Shown here: positions 1-11,500 of the stretch, in pieces | Position numbering within the stretch: the stretch's first letter is position 1 | Layout of the letters: each line of letters begins with the position of its first letter | From: Branchiostoma lanceolatum | Lineage: Eukaryota > Chordata > Leptocardii > Amphioxiformes > Branchiostomatidae | NCBI RefSeq assembly: GCF_035083965.1 | Contig: NC_089738.1 | Span: 9,946,734 to 10,010,733 of the forward strand | Direction of reading: 5' to 3' | Length of the DNA stretch: 64,000 nucleotides | Position numbers and translations under genes: made by a program | The notes under the pieces: model-generated | What the model was told of the DNA's origin: nothing | The model's database searches: none | The model's input: only the letters and a program-made list of their open reading frames with translations

Positions 1-571
1 GTATTTGTTATAGTGTTTGGTTGGCATTGTTGGTATACATTCTGCTTACATATACATGCCACATAACAAAAGTACATAACATAAACCAACAACAACAAAG
101 TATAAATCAATGATTATGACTATATGTTGATTATTTTATCAATTAGTCTACATTACCTCATCTGAGAAGTTGGGTTGGTTGTTGTATCCTTGTTTAACAC
201 TGGTGGCTGTAAGCTCATCCTGTATGATGGGAGAAATGAAAAAAATGTCATAAGACTTATCATCATCAGCTGTTACATAATACCAAGGAGGTTCAATATC
301 TTATTTTAACCTCCTTGATAATACTGTCTTGAACATAAAGATTAATGTAGAAATATTGGTGTTGAGCTGTATTTTCTATAAAAAGATATCTTCATCTCCA
401 AGCTGTTCAGCTAAAATAATCGTAGGACCACGCTTTTACTTTGTCCGAGACTACATGCATGTACACTTACATGTAGCTAAACAAAACAGATATGCATGCG
501 TAATCTAAATCAATTTTCTACTTTCGTGACCTGCTGATCGCATAAAGTTGACTTCCTTTTTATGCCAAATA
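1..571. other. AT-rich stretch without a recognised gene
   Basis: No open frame with family resemblance was seen on either strand. The segment is AT-rich and precedes the 3' end of the LINE fragment that follows. I see no splice-linked exon and no clear repeat structure. Confidence 0.5.
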
Positions 572-2043
572 ATACCTTGATACCTTGATACTGTGTCCAG
601 GAAAGTAGGCTCCGCCTGTTATGTCCTGATCTTGACTTCGCTCTCATGTGACATACTTTTGGCAATCCCAGTGTTTGTCAAGTCTGGATTTAAACTGGTT
701 TACACTATCCGCTGAAACCACTGACTCAGGTAGGGCGTTCCAGCTCGACACGGTTCTAACACTGAAGACCTGACTCCTCGCCCTAGTCTTGGCTAGGGGA
801 ACTTGTAATTTAAGACTGTGACCTCTAGTGACTGATTGCTCGACTGGAGCAAAGAAACTTTGTACCGGGATTCTATCGATTCCATTCATGATCTTAAAAA
901 CTTGTATCATATCACCTCTCAGTCTCCTATACTCCAGGGATGGGAGTTTGAGTCGCTGAAGTCTAGTGCTATAAGGAAGCTCTCTTAGACTAAGTTAGAG
1001 AAGGGACCATTTTTGTGGCCCTTCTCTGGACCTTTTCTAACTCTTGCTTGCCCGCCTTATAGTGTGGTCCCCAGATTACATTTCCGTATTCCAGGTGTGG
1101 CCTCACCATTGTTTTAAAGAGAATTGGCAAAGTTTGTTCATCCAAGTTGGCAAAGGACTTTTTAATCAACCCCAGCATCTGATTTCCCTTGTTCTTCGCT
1201 TGTGCCGTATGCGTATGGAATTTGAGGTGATTGTCCACTGTCACTCCCAGGTCTTTCTCTGCCGTGGTCTCCTCCAATACCTGATCCCCTAAGGTGTAAA
1301 TCTGCCTGTTGTTGTTGTTCCCCATGTGCAACACTTTACACTTGCCCACGTTGAAGGGCAACTGCCAGGACGCAGACCAGTCCCTCAAAGCTTCTAAGTC
1401 CTTCTGTAAGTTGACCCGACCTTTGTTGTCCTTCACACCCTGGTAGAGTTTACTGTCGTCGGCAAATATTCTGACCGTGCTACTGACAGCCTCTGGTAGG
1501 TCATTAATGTATACTACAAACAATACCGGGCCCAGTACACTCCCCTGCGGGATGCCACTCCTCACAGGGGTCCATGAGGAACTAGTTCCATTCAGCACCA
1601 CCCTCTGTTTCCTTGATGCTAGGAAGTCTTTCACCCAGTTGTACAGGTCTCCTTTCACACCGTACGACCCCAGCTTACATAAGAGACGCTGATGGGGAAC
1701 GGCGTCAAAGGCTTTCCTGAAATCCAAGTAGATTGCGTCAATAGCTTCCCCCTTTTCCAGTAGTTGGGTCCACTCCTCCAGTACCACCAGAAGCTGCGTC
1801 ATGCAAGATCTCCCTGGTACAAAGCCATGTTGCGCGTCTGTGAAGTGGTTTCCAGCAGACATATGCCCCACCAGTGCATCCCGGATGATGGCCTCCATCG
1901 TCTTCCCAACCACCGAAGTCAGGCTCACCGGCCTGTAGTTTCCTGCTTGGGTTCTAGCTCCCTTTTTATGGATTGGCGTTATGTGCGCCACCTTCCATTC
2001 CTCAGGCAGCTTGGCTGACTTTAGTGACTTGTTGAATAATGTA
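572..2043 (-). mobile_element. 5'-truncated CR1-like non-LTR retrotransposon (LINE)
   Basis: Reading on the minus strand, this segment enters in the middle of a reverse transcriptase and runs to the element's 3' end. The 3' terminus carries short direct repeats of an 8-bp unit (ataccttg on the plus strand at 572-579 and 580-587, then a partial third). Such short tandem tails are typical of CR1-clade LINEs, which use their 3' tail for target-primed insertion. The 5' edge near 2043 cuts the coding region, as expected for incomplete reverse transcription. I could not identify a target-site duplication. Assignment to the CR1 group rather than another LINE clade is inferred from the protein and the tail. 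Confidence 0.85.
644..2043 (-). pseudogene. Broken LINE reverse transcriptase ORF2 (C-terminal half)
   Basis: The encoded protein is the catalytic and C-terminal part of a LINE reverse transcriptase. Visible motifs are NYRPVSLTSVVGK (palm entry), YLDFRKAFDAV with the motif A aspartate, SGIPQGSVLGP (motif B) and FADDSKLY (motif C with both catalytic aspartates). The thumb region follows, then a C-terminal block ending near SRLDKHW. The frame is open from the truncated 5' edge down to about 990. It then hits a stop and resumes in another frame around 985-910, so a small indel separates the thumb from the C-terminal 88 residues. The endonuclease domain is absent. The copy cannot make an intact ORF2 protein, although the palm motifs themselves look unmutated. 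Confidence 0.9.
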
Positions 2044-3537
2044 TACTAACTTACCGTTCCGATAGCACCATCGCATACATGTTTATGATTTTAGCATCAT
2101 GCATATCCATAAAATTATTCGAAGAAATTGTATCAAGATTCCATCAACTTTGACTTTCATGACTCGAGTCAAAATGTCTACAATACAATGGATAACCGTA
2201 TTAAAAAAATACGAGAAATTGTGCAAAATCATATTCTTGCCTTTCTCTCCTTTTATCACCAAGAAACGTATTCCTACATAATAAATTGCTCAAGGTTTCC
2301 GCTTTGTTTTTTGTTGTCGTCTAGAAAGGCCGGGTTTTGGGACGCCAAAATCACCCTTTCTAAACCCTCCCGAACACCAACGACGCGTTTAAGTGTATCC
2401 CTAGTCTTTCCTCCTTACCTCTCTTTGTTTTGGATCTTGTGGATAGACGTCTGGAGGTCCTAATCTTGGTCTTTTTAACGGGCGGTACTCGTAACAAACA
2501 GTCGCGCCCGCCATGACGGGCTGACGGTGATGACGACCTCACGCCTCCCTGGAGGACCACCGGCACAATACACTAAAAATAGGGATGTTTTTAATACTTT
2601 TCAAATCATAAATAATTCTTTTGTTTTTAGATATGTGATAGTTGTATTCAACTTAAAAAAGTATATTCTAAGCTATATTATATACTACCATACGATATTT
2701 GAGAAACTTAGGGCATTTGAGATGAAAAAATATTCCCTATTTGATGATTGGTTTCACCCATATTGACGTAAAACGTGGACAAGCTAGCAACACTCAGGTT
2801 CAGTGTTGCTCTTTAAACTTTTGTTTCTGTCTCTTTGACGGTCTTCATTTTCTTCTTATGGGTCTAAAAGAAGGACTTGGACCTCCTACGATATCAGGTA
2901 ACTGTATTGAACACACTGTTTTGCGTAACAGTCTCATGACATGTAAAGAAAATATTTATTTTGGCAACGTTTATACAACAGTTATTTTGAAATTATGCTG
3001 AGAACTAATTATAAAGAGAGTGAGAATCTGAATATCTATGCCTCTCTGCAAAATGTAGTTTTTACCTCCGCCATGCTTGAAAAGTATGATTTAACTTTGC
3101 GATATCGCTTTTATTAATTAGTCGCATAGTACAAAACAGACATTTTTGTGATGGTACCAAGAACCATAAAAACATATCGAAATTTGCAAGAATTGCAGTA
3201 GATATCGAGTCCCTTTCAAAAATGAGAAGCAAATACCTTGACAATGTATGTTTTATATATAGCATGGCCTTCAAGTGATCCAGACACACGTACAATTTTT
3301 TTTTTTTTTTTTTCTTTTCAAGCTTAAAGTTACATTAGGCCTACAGCTATTTCAAGGTGTAACCTTTTCAAAGTTGTCTAACAACATTCATGGCTTTCTG
3401 ACCTATCGAATTCTCTATAATTTACTAGTACGATATTTCTGTATATGCCCTCCAGTACTTTTTGAACCACCGGTATTTGAGGTCAGATGATGCATCATTA
3501 AATTCGAGACTGCGTGAAAAGAGCGACTTAAGCGAAG
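2044..3537. other. Intergenic stretch upstream of SLC35A5
   Basis: No gene is recognised here. The segment 2310-2570 is richer in GC than its surroundings and is open in several frames on both strands, but no protein family is evident; it may be an old repeat. A poly(T) run lies at 3297-3313. The last 50 bases before 3538 presumably hold the 5' UTR of the SLC35A5-like gene. No TATA box was seen. Confidence 0.4.
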
Positions 3538-6104
3538 ATGAAGGGTTTCCTGGCACAACTCCGACCGCAGCGTGATACGGTCACTACCGTTCTGCTAGGA
3601 GCGTGGTTCATTACGCTTGGAGTGCTGAAGATTCTACTCATGAAGTTCTCAGAGAATGACAGTGAGTATACATTTTGAGATGTAACTATCCTCAAACACT
3701 CCACTTAATGTCTTATCCATGGGACGTCCCTAACCAAAGCTTGGCACTCATTTCCACTTCAGTGAAGTGAGGAAAGTCGTGTTAGGTGCCATTTCCAAGG
3801 GGACAACATCATTGACTTTGTAAAAGTTTGTATTAACAAAGAAACAAACAAAAGTTGAATAGCAGCAAGTCCTTAAACTAGCTAGCTACAGTCTAACTTG
3901 GACTAAACCCAAGCTAAACTGAGTCAAGGGACTGAGGAATACTAGTAATGGTTGGTGACTGGCCGTGATGGTTGCTCCAGACAAGTTGATAATGTAGAAT
4001 TGGACTTGACAGTTTTATTGTGGCTGGTTTATGGCTGGTGGTGATTAATTGTGCCAGGTGGTTGGCTGGCCAGGTTTTTATTTCATTTTTTATCAATTTT
4101 TGGTGTGGTCCCTTCAGTGAGCTGAGTAACTGATTTCCAGGAGCCCTAAAGTTTTAAGATTGGTAACGTTCTTGAGGAAATTGTGTGCAAAGATGTCGTA
4201 CATGTACATTAACACAATCTCAATGTCATACATGTTGTTATTTCAGATGGAGGGTATGACTATTTGCCAGTGACTGTGAATGTGTGTGCAGAGCTGCTGA
4301 AGCTATTGGTATGTGGGACCATAGCAATATGGGTCAAGTACACAGGTGAGCAAGACTGGTGACTTTGATATTTAAAAAAAATCATTCCTATAGTTCTATT
4401 ATTTTACCAATGCTTTGTGCTTTCAATAATGAGAAGTGACTACTAACAGTAGTTTTTTGAAAAAAATTACCTATTTGCCCTGAAACAATTTAAATTCCTG
4501 CCCCCCTCCCCCTCCATTTTCAGAGGAAGGTTCGTTTAAGGACAAGTTTAGGATCACCAGACATGACATGTTGGGACTGCTGCGCTGGTCAGTACCAGGT
4601 CTGCTGTACTTCATGGACAACCTCCTACAGTTCTACATCATCACATTCTTCCATCCTGTGAGTGCCCATCAACTCACTAACAACAAAAATTTGACAGTCT
4701 AAAAGTACATTTGTAAGGTATTTAGCAGTGACTGTCATCCTCCATAAAGGTAAAGCATATTCTATTGTACCTTCACTGCCCAATTTTCGTTTTGCTTACT
4801 AGTAGTAATGTCCATTTATATCTATGATTGTGTTAAGTTAGGCTGTTTTGTTTGTTGTCAATAGATACTAAGTTTGTAATTTTTTGTTTGTTTTGTTTTG
4901 CAGGCAATGGCAGTTCTGCTATCCAACTTTGTCATCATCACCACATCTCTGCTTTTCCGACTAGTATTGAAGTGAGTACATGTTGTATTGCTGAATGTCA
5001 CTGTTTTGAAGAAAAATTGCTACTATTATATACATAACCGAAGCTATAGGTACTAATTTTTCCAAGTGAAGTGAAGAAATTTATGTTTAGTGCCTTTTTC
5101 CCATGGGCACAACATCGAGGCATGTCGGGATTTGAACCTCTGTGTTCATAGCCAAACACCCTAACCATTACACCACATGATGTCATACCTGTATGGTAAG
5201 GTTATGGATACTTTTCATCTTTTTCTTTTTAACTAATTACAATTATGTCTTTTTATCTTACAGGAGGGTTCTTACATCCATTCAGTGGGCATCCTTGGCT
5301 GTCCTGTTCCTGGCTATTGTGTCCCTGTCCAGTCAAAGTCACCATGTAGGCCCAGAGTCCAGCACCGTCCAGAAACCCCACGCTATCGACCACGTCGTCG
5401 TGGCGAGTCTAAACCACCACGACCAGATCTGCATGGCCGGACAGACCCTCATCAACAACGAAACGCACACCGACCACGGTCTCACCTCGAACTTGCCATT
5501 TTCGCTGAACATGGGCCACATTTTTGTGATAGTGCAATGTTTCATCGCCTCTTCTGCTAACATTTACAACGAGAAAATCTTCAAGGAGGGAAACGGCATG
5601 CAAGAAAGCATTTTCGTCCAGAACTGCAAACTGTACATGTTTGGTGTTCTATTTAACGCCATCACCCCCCTGATTATACCAAGTTACAGGAGGAGGCTAT
5701 TTGAATGTGGCTTCTTCTATGGGCACAATAGTTACTCTGTCGCGCTACTCTTTGACGTCACATTATTCGGACTCACGGTGTCCATCATTTTGAAATTCAG
5801 GGATAACATGTTTCACGTGTTGGGCGCACAGGTCACAACGGTGATCGTAATCACGTCGTCCATTTACCTCTTCCATTTCGTACCGACACTGCAGTTCTTC
5901 CTGACTGCGCCAATTGTCCTCCTGGCGGTTTTCATCTACAATGCAGCCAGGGTGAAAAATACGAAACCGAAGCACGGCACCTCGTTGGTAAGAAGTCATG
6001 ATCAGGAAGAGAGGAGCAGGCCAGAAGGAATGGAGCTTCTCCCCAGACAGCGGCACAACAGTGCCAGCAAAACTTCAGATGAAGAAACAGAAGAAGAACT
6101 CTGA
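3538..6104 (+). CDS. SLC35A5: SLC35A5-type nucleotide-sugar transporter
   Basis: This is a multi-pass Golgi/ER membrane protein of the nucleotide-sugar transporter family (SLC35A group, probable UDP-sugar carrier). The five coding exons are 3538-3661, 4247-4345, 4524-4657, 4904-4971 and 5264-6104. All introns are GT/AG, and the phases join into a 421-residue protein (human about 424). Residues 16-36 form the first membrane helix. Motifs shared with vertebrate SLC35A5 include YDYLPVTVNVCAELLKL, MAVLLSNFVIITTSLLFR, SIQWASLAVLF, ANIYNEKIFKEGN, GFFYGHNSYSVALLF and DNMFHVLGAQVTTVI. The C-terminus is cytosolic and acidic (SDEETEEEL). The ATG at 3538 is chosen because it begins the hydrophobic N-terminus directly and the frame then continues through exon 2. 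Family assignment is strong. Substrate specificity is not visible in the sequence. Confidence 0.95.
3743..3826 (-). repeat. SINE fragment in SLC35A5 intron 1
   Basis: The stretch with paired aagtga motifs, a 'gtgcc' block and 'ggacaacatc' matches the non-tRNA tail of the tRNA-derived SINE at 5057-5186 in the same gene. The tRNA-like head is missing, so this is a truncated copy. The boundaries are approximate. Confidence 0.5.
5057..5186 (-). repeat. tRNA-derived SINE in SLC35A5 intron 4
   Basis: On the minus strand this segment carries an RNA polymerase III A box (TGGTGTAATGG) and a B box (GGTTCAAATCC) at tRNA-like spacing. An unrelated tail containing 'gttgtgcccatggg' follows. That arrangement is typical of a tRNA-derived SINE. 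It lies wholly inside the 4972-5263 intron. The D- and T-arm pairing is imperfect, so a functional tRNA gene is unlikely. Confidence 0.7.
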
Positions 6105-6120
6105 GACAAAATTTGTATAG

Positions 6121-6345
6121 TTGTGGTGTGGAATAGCTGAGTGGCTTGGCTAGTGGACAGGAGATGGGTTTTATTCCTGGCATTTCTTTCTTGACATGTT
6201 GTGTCTTTGGGAAAGGAACTTTACACGACTTTCCTCACTCCATCCAGGTGTAAAAATGGGTACCTGACTTTGGTTAGGGAGGTAAAAGGCGGTGGAAAGA
6301 TAGAGAGGAATGGGCTCCGCCTTCAAATACTGTGCCCTAGACACA
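6121..6345 (+). repeat. SINE-like repeat in the SLC35A5 3' region
   Basis: A TAGCTGAGTGGC motif resembles a pol III A box and is followed by a degraded B-box-like GGTTTTATTCC. The tail reads through 'ctttacacgactttcctcac', 'aaaatgggtacctgac' and 'ggaatgggctccgcc'. I recall this tail as a dispersed amphioxus repeat but cannot verify that here. The edges are approximate. Confidence 0.5.
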
Positions 6346-6951
6346 TGGAGTATCGGGCTACCTATACCTTTACAAACTTTATATGCATCAGCCACTGTTA
6401 TCCTAAAAGGGAAATCATATTGTTGGAATACTATTGCCAGTACTGCTTTATTGTTGGATATTATATGATTCATAATTAATTTCTTAGCTGGGCCAGATAG
6501 CTTTCATTCAAACACTGAAGGTGGGCTAAATTTTAGAAGTTTGAAGTTGGAAGTGAATGGGCTGGGCTTTAATTTGGGAGAAAGTCAACTAACTTCTCAG
6601 GTACAGAATCTGCATGATAATGCAACAGAAAATTTTAGATGGAAAAGTTTCTTGCAATGCAATCATTTTGGTACTATCTTTTATGTAAATGAATTTAGAG
6701 TGTCTAAGGGATTGAAGTAAAACAATGGTAATTTATGTCTGTCTTTAATTCATTCCAGCAAATGATATATGATATATGAAATACAAAATTTATTTCACAA
6801 AAAGAAAAAAAAAGTGCACTAGTTGCCAAATGATGTCACGTAAAGCATATCAATTTTATCAGAGTTTAACTTTAAATATGGTGATTTTTTTTGACTGCGG
6901 AGAAAACTGACTACAATGAACACATGCGCCATGTATAGTAGATAAAAAATC

Positions 6952-7190
6952 ATGACCATAGCATGTCCAGACAACAATATATCAAAACCGGAACTTCTGT
7001 TACAGTACTGCAACAAGTTGCTAGGGGGTCCAAAATCTAATTGTTTTGAGGTCTCATCAAGACCTAACCACACACCAAATATCAAGACAATCCATCCAGC
7101 TGGGCATTCTCAAGTTATGCTGTTCATCCACATACATGCAAACATATATATATAAACGCTACCAAAAACATAACCTTCTTGGCGAAGGTA
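6952..7190 (-). repeat. Short copy of the TACCTTCGCC DNA-transposon family
   Basis: Read on the minus strand, this copy begins TACCTTCGCCAAGAAGGTTATG. It then runs through an 'agcataac' block, a 'ggacccccta' block and 'tctggacatgctatgg' in the same order as the first 230 bases of the 1.1-kb element at 21744-22860. It therefore represents one end of that element, truncated on its inner side. Confidence 0.7.
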
Positions 7191-8509
7191 AATATATGTG
7201 TATTTTGCCAGGCTACATGTAGCTGAAACTTGTGTCTAGATATTTGCAGCAGCTGAGACAAGTTTGAATGATTTCTAACATATTTGCTTATATGGAATTG
7301 TGGAGCTAAATTCCATTACACAGTCCTTTAACAAATGTGCCTTGCAAAAGGTGACTTTTATTACTAAATCATATTTTTATATCATATTGATATAAGATTA
7401 TATCTTGATTATATGAAATTATATATTATGATATAGAGCCTGTGGTTCTTTCTCAGGTGGTACACAATACTGTAAAAATACAAAAAAATCATGTGATATG
7501 TAACAAAGTGAGTCTTTAACAATCATGACATAATTTAACTGTAGAGGTTGCTAAAGCCTTCAATAGTGCCACGTTTATGCTGATTAGGTTTAGGATGATC
7601 AGGTTTTTTTCCCTTTTTGAGGAACACTTTTTTTTTCGAAAAAATTCACAGTGCAGGGCTAGCCAATGTTTTAGTCTTGTAAAGTTTAAAAAGGATTCAT
7701 TGGAGTATGACTTCCTTGAAAATTTTGCTCTCGACTTACTTGTGCCAATGGAGGAATCTACTTAATTAGTGTAGATGCCTTAGGACTTAATGTTGTTGTT
7801 GATTGAAAGTGGTACGAAAATCAGCAGATTAAAACATCGTGTCATGTTCACTTTATAAGGAATATCTTTGATTGAGTCAAGTTTTAACTTAGCTTATATA
7901 TGCTTGATTTTTGATAGTATATTTTCTGAATGTTAGAAAAATTACATCACTGGTCATGCTGTATATAACAAGGTCGAAGCCTTATTTGGATCAAGTTGGA
8001 TGTTTCAGAAAGGAGTATGATGTAATATCCTGTTGTTGTAAGACTTTTGGGCGACGCCTCAGGGGCGAGCCAAATTTTTATTGTGTATGCCTGTAGTCCC
8101 TGCCATTGATTTGACAGTGTGTAATATACAGATCCTAACCATTTTAGACATCTAAAACAAAGCTGTGAACAATTTATTAACTTGTGGGCTAGTGTGATTG
8201 ACCGACAGCAATACATCAATTCAACACTTTGTGATGTGTATTTTATTCATGAGGAAAAAGTATATATGTACAACTTTTTACAATGGCTCAGCCTATAAGT
8301 ATAACAAGTGTAGAACCATTCAAATTTGTGTGCGAGAAGGTCTTGAGAATGGAAAAACTTCAAAGGTTTTCCAATGGTAACTGTTAAAGATGTCAGAGTT
8401 CAATTATATATATATATTTTGTCAATGTCTGCAAAACGAAATGTTTTTTTGACTGCGTACGTTCATAGTAACAGTCAATGCTTATCAGTTATTAAAAGAA
8501 AGAAAATCT

Positions 8510-8515
8510 TTTATT
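8510..8515 (-). terminator. IQCG polyadenylation signal
   Basis: TTTATT on the plus strand reads AATAAA on the minus strand, 51-56 bases past the IQCG stop codon. The position suits the cleavage signal of a short 3' UTR. Confidence 0.7.
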
Positions 8516-8565
8516 TTACAAATTACATAGACCCCTGCTTTCTGTAGACTCTTGATGTATATAGT

Positions 8566-11500
8566 TCACTTCTTCTTCTTCTTTCCCTTCTTCCCAGACT
8601 TCTTTTTGCCCTTCTTCCCTTTCTTGCCCTTCTTGTAAGGTCCGAGCCCCTTGCGAACCATGACTCCCCTCCACCAGGCTTGGAGCTGTAGAAGACAGAA
8701 GTTGTCATGTTAATGCGGGATAAAACTTTGCAATAATCCTGTCTATCGTGACACAAAATTTTGTAATAATCCTGTACAAACTATCTTGGTCAACCCAAGA
8801 CCACTTTTCCAATATCTTGTTACAAAATACTAGTACATTTTCATCCATTTTTGAATAATATAAAGCAACTGCAAGCTTGATTCTACAGATTATATATGAA
8901 TATCTCCCTCCATGCATGATATATTTTACCATGTTTCCCCTCCTAAAAAGAGATCTCACTTATTCAACATATCCAGGGGTGCCTCGTATGAATTCCGTAA
9001 AATTTTTATGAATACTTAGGCACCCCTTATATTGGCAATAATACACTAAAAAGTTCATATTCAAGTTGTTGAAAATCACAAAGTGAACCCTTCATAACAG
9101 CCAAAAAATATATGTTGTAACTGTCCAAGGTTGAAAATGGTTTACTCAGATTCAAATGGAAGCATAATAACAGTTTCAGCACCACAGACAGGCACAGACT
9201 GATTCAGTAGTTATACTAACCTTGGTGGCACACTGCAGCTCGATAGCCTCCTGCTCTGCCTTTCTCCTGGCCTTCTCTTTCTCAATCCTGTCTTCAACAA
9301 CAACCTGCTCATATTCACCATACTGTGGGAGAGAAAGAAGTTGTTTTGTGATTTTGATCATATAAAATATAACCAAAGACCATTTTCCCACTAGCGCATG
9401 CCAGAAACTCCTTCACACAAGCAAACCACTAGGTAGTTAATGATATTAACTGCTAATATCAATACATACAATTTATCAATTCAGTTGCTAGTTACTGGCA
9501 AACAGCATACCACTATCTTGAAAATGTTTAACAAATGATTCAGCATGTCAAACGAAGGATTGGAAAGCAAAAACTACAAGCCAAGTAATGAATGCAAGTA
9601 CAAGCTGATTGAAGTGTAAGTAGCTGAACAAGTTTATCAACTGACCATTTGGGAAAGCTAAAAACTAGCTAACTCTAAGTTGACATGGTGCACAGTCTAG
9701 CTAACTTACGAGTTTGGTTAGCTCCTGTAGCCTGGCTAGGTCCTGTGCCTTGGATGCCTTCAGTACATCCAGCTCATGCTGCTTCGCATCCACATCTTTG
9801 TCATACTTCTCCATCCAATACTCCACCTTTTCCTCAAGTTCCTGCAAAATTATTTCAAAAGGGAAATATTTATGTCAACAATTGTTCACATTTTAGGCCT
9901 TTATAATTTCAGGAAATTGAAAAATCTTGTGGCGAAATTGATGTTATATTTGCTTACCCTTTGATGTGTTTTGAGGAAAGATTCAATTTCTCCGTTCACT
10001 CTCACTTCCTCATCGATCTTTACCTTGAGCGCCTGTGAAAAAAAATGGTACAAATTGTAAGTAAACCACAGTATATACATGTATGACACAAGACAGCTGG
10101 AACTTGTCTCCTGTATGCACCTGTATCTGTATAGCCCGTACAGCCAGCCTTCAACATAACGCACGCGGCAGCAGCTGGTTATATTACACTGAACGACCTG
10201 TCACACCTAACCTTCGCATGTCCAGCTGCAAGCGTTGTTTAAATCTATCTAATGAGGATGCCCTTCCTGTACTTGGTCGCAACGAGTTCTACTCTACATC
10301 ATAGTTACTCTGACAGTTAGGACATTCAAATTTGTGGAAATTGTTACACTTGACCTTCTCGGTGCTTCCTAGCTCTGTAACCAATTGGGAATTGGGTACC
10401 AAACGGCTACTTCGGTGTGCTAAAGCTAAGAAAAGATTGCAAACCTCAAGTTCTTCTCGGAGGGCCTGTTCGGACATGCTGCAGTGCTTCTGTGTCTGGA
10501 AGACTTGAACCTCAGTGTTCTTCTTGACGTACTTGCCCTCCATGTTGGTCTTGGCCTTCATCTCCTGAAGCTGGTCCTTTAGATGTGCAATCATCTCATT
10601 CCGGTTCTGTGGAAGGAAAAATTGTGTCTTAGTCTTTCATCTTAGCATGTCATTGAAATGTCTTCTAGGCATTAAGCTATATAGGGTTTAAGAGAATAAC
10701 AAATCTCATCAAAAAGATAAAAAATCTAATGAAAAACAGATAGTACATGTTTTGCAAATTTGTCACAATTAAGGCTAGGTCAAAGAAAACAAAATTACAT
10801 ATACTGTACTTGAGAATACTACATGAAAGGTTCTTAGTTTCAAATACATGTACTGTGAATCTTGAAATGTGTGCAGCGGTTTTATTTTTGCAGTTCTCCC
10901 AGTGAACTTTCTGCCATAATTTCATGACAATGCAAATATGCGGTTCCAGTGTATTGCTACAGTATTGTTTCAAGTACGTACTTGAAACACCACGAAAACC
11001 TCATTTCCTTCTACCATGAAATTAAGTCTGCCCCCCAAAGAATGAACTTACAGTACTTCATTCTCATAATCACATATGATTCAAAACGTATGACTTTCTG
11101 ACCTGTATCTCCACTTCCTTCTCCTTGCGGACCTCCAGTTTCAGCCTCTGTAGCTGTTTGATCCTCTTGCGCCCCTCCTCCTCACGGAGGATGGTCTGTT
11201 GTAGGTTTGCCTTCTTCTCGCGCTCAGACAGCACCGATTGTAGAAGGGACAGGAACGTCCCTGATACGGCTAGCTCCGACTGCGCTTCCACCATCACTGA
11301 CTCTACAAATGCCCTGTAGTGAAGGATAATAAATTCATGAGCTTTCAAACACTAAGATATAGCATATAGCACTGGAATTGAAAGAACTCATTTTTGAAGT
11401 CCAGCAACAACTATACTTCAAACATTGTCAAGCAAGAATGTGACTATACAACATGCTAAACAGATTTACATGTAGATTTCTAGCAAAAATGTAGCTTGCT

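Larger units (their letters stand above)
6105..8509. other. SLC35A5 3' UTR and intergenic repeats
   Basis: The 3' UTR of the SLC35A5-like gene begins here, and the convergent IQCG gene ends at the right edge. I did not find an unambiguous AATAAA for the plus-strand gene; an ATTAAA near 8490 is one possibility. The interval holds a SINE-like element (6121-6345) and a short copy of a TE family (6952-7190), each listed separately. An AT-dinucleotide-rich patch lies around 7370-7435. No other coding signal was seen. Confidence 0.5.
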
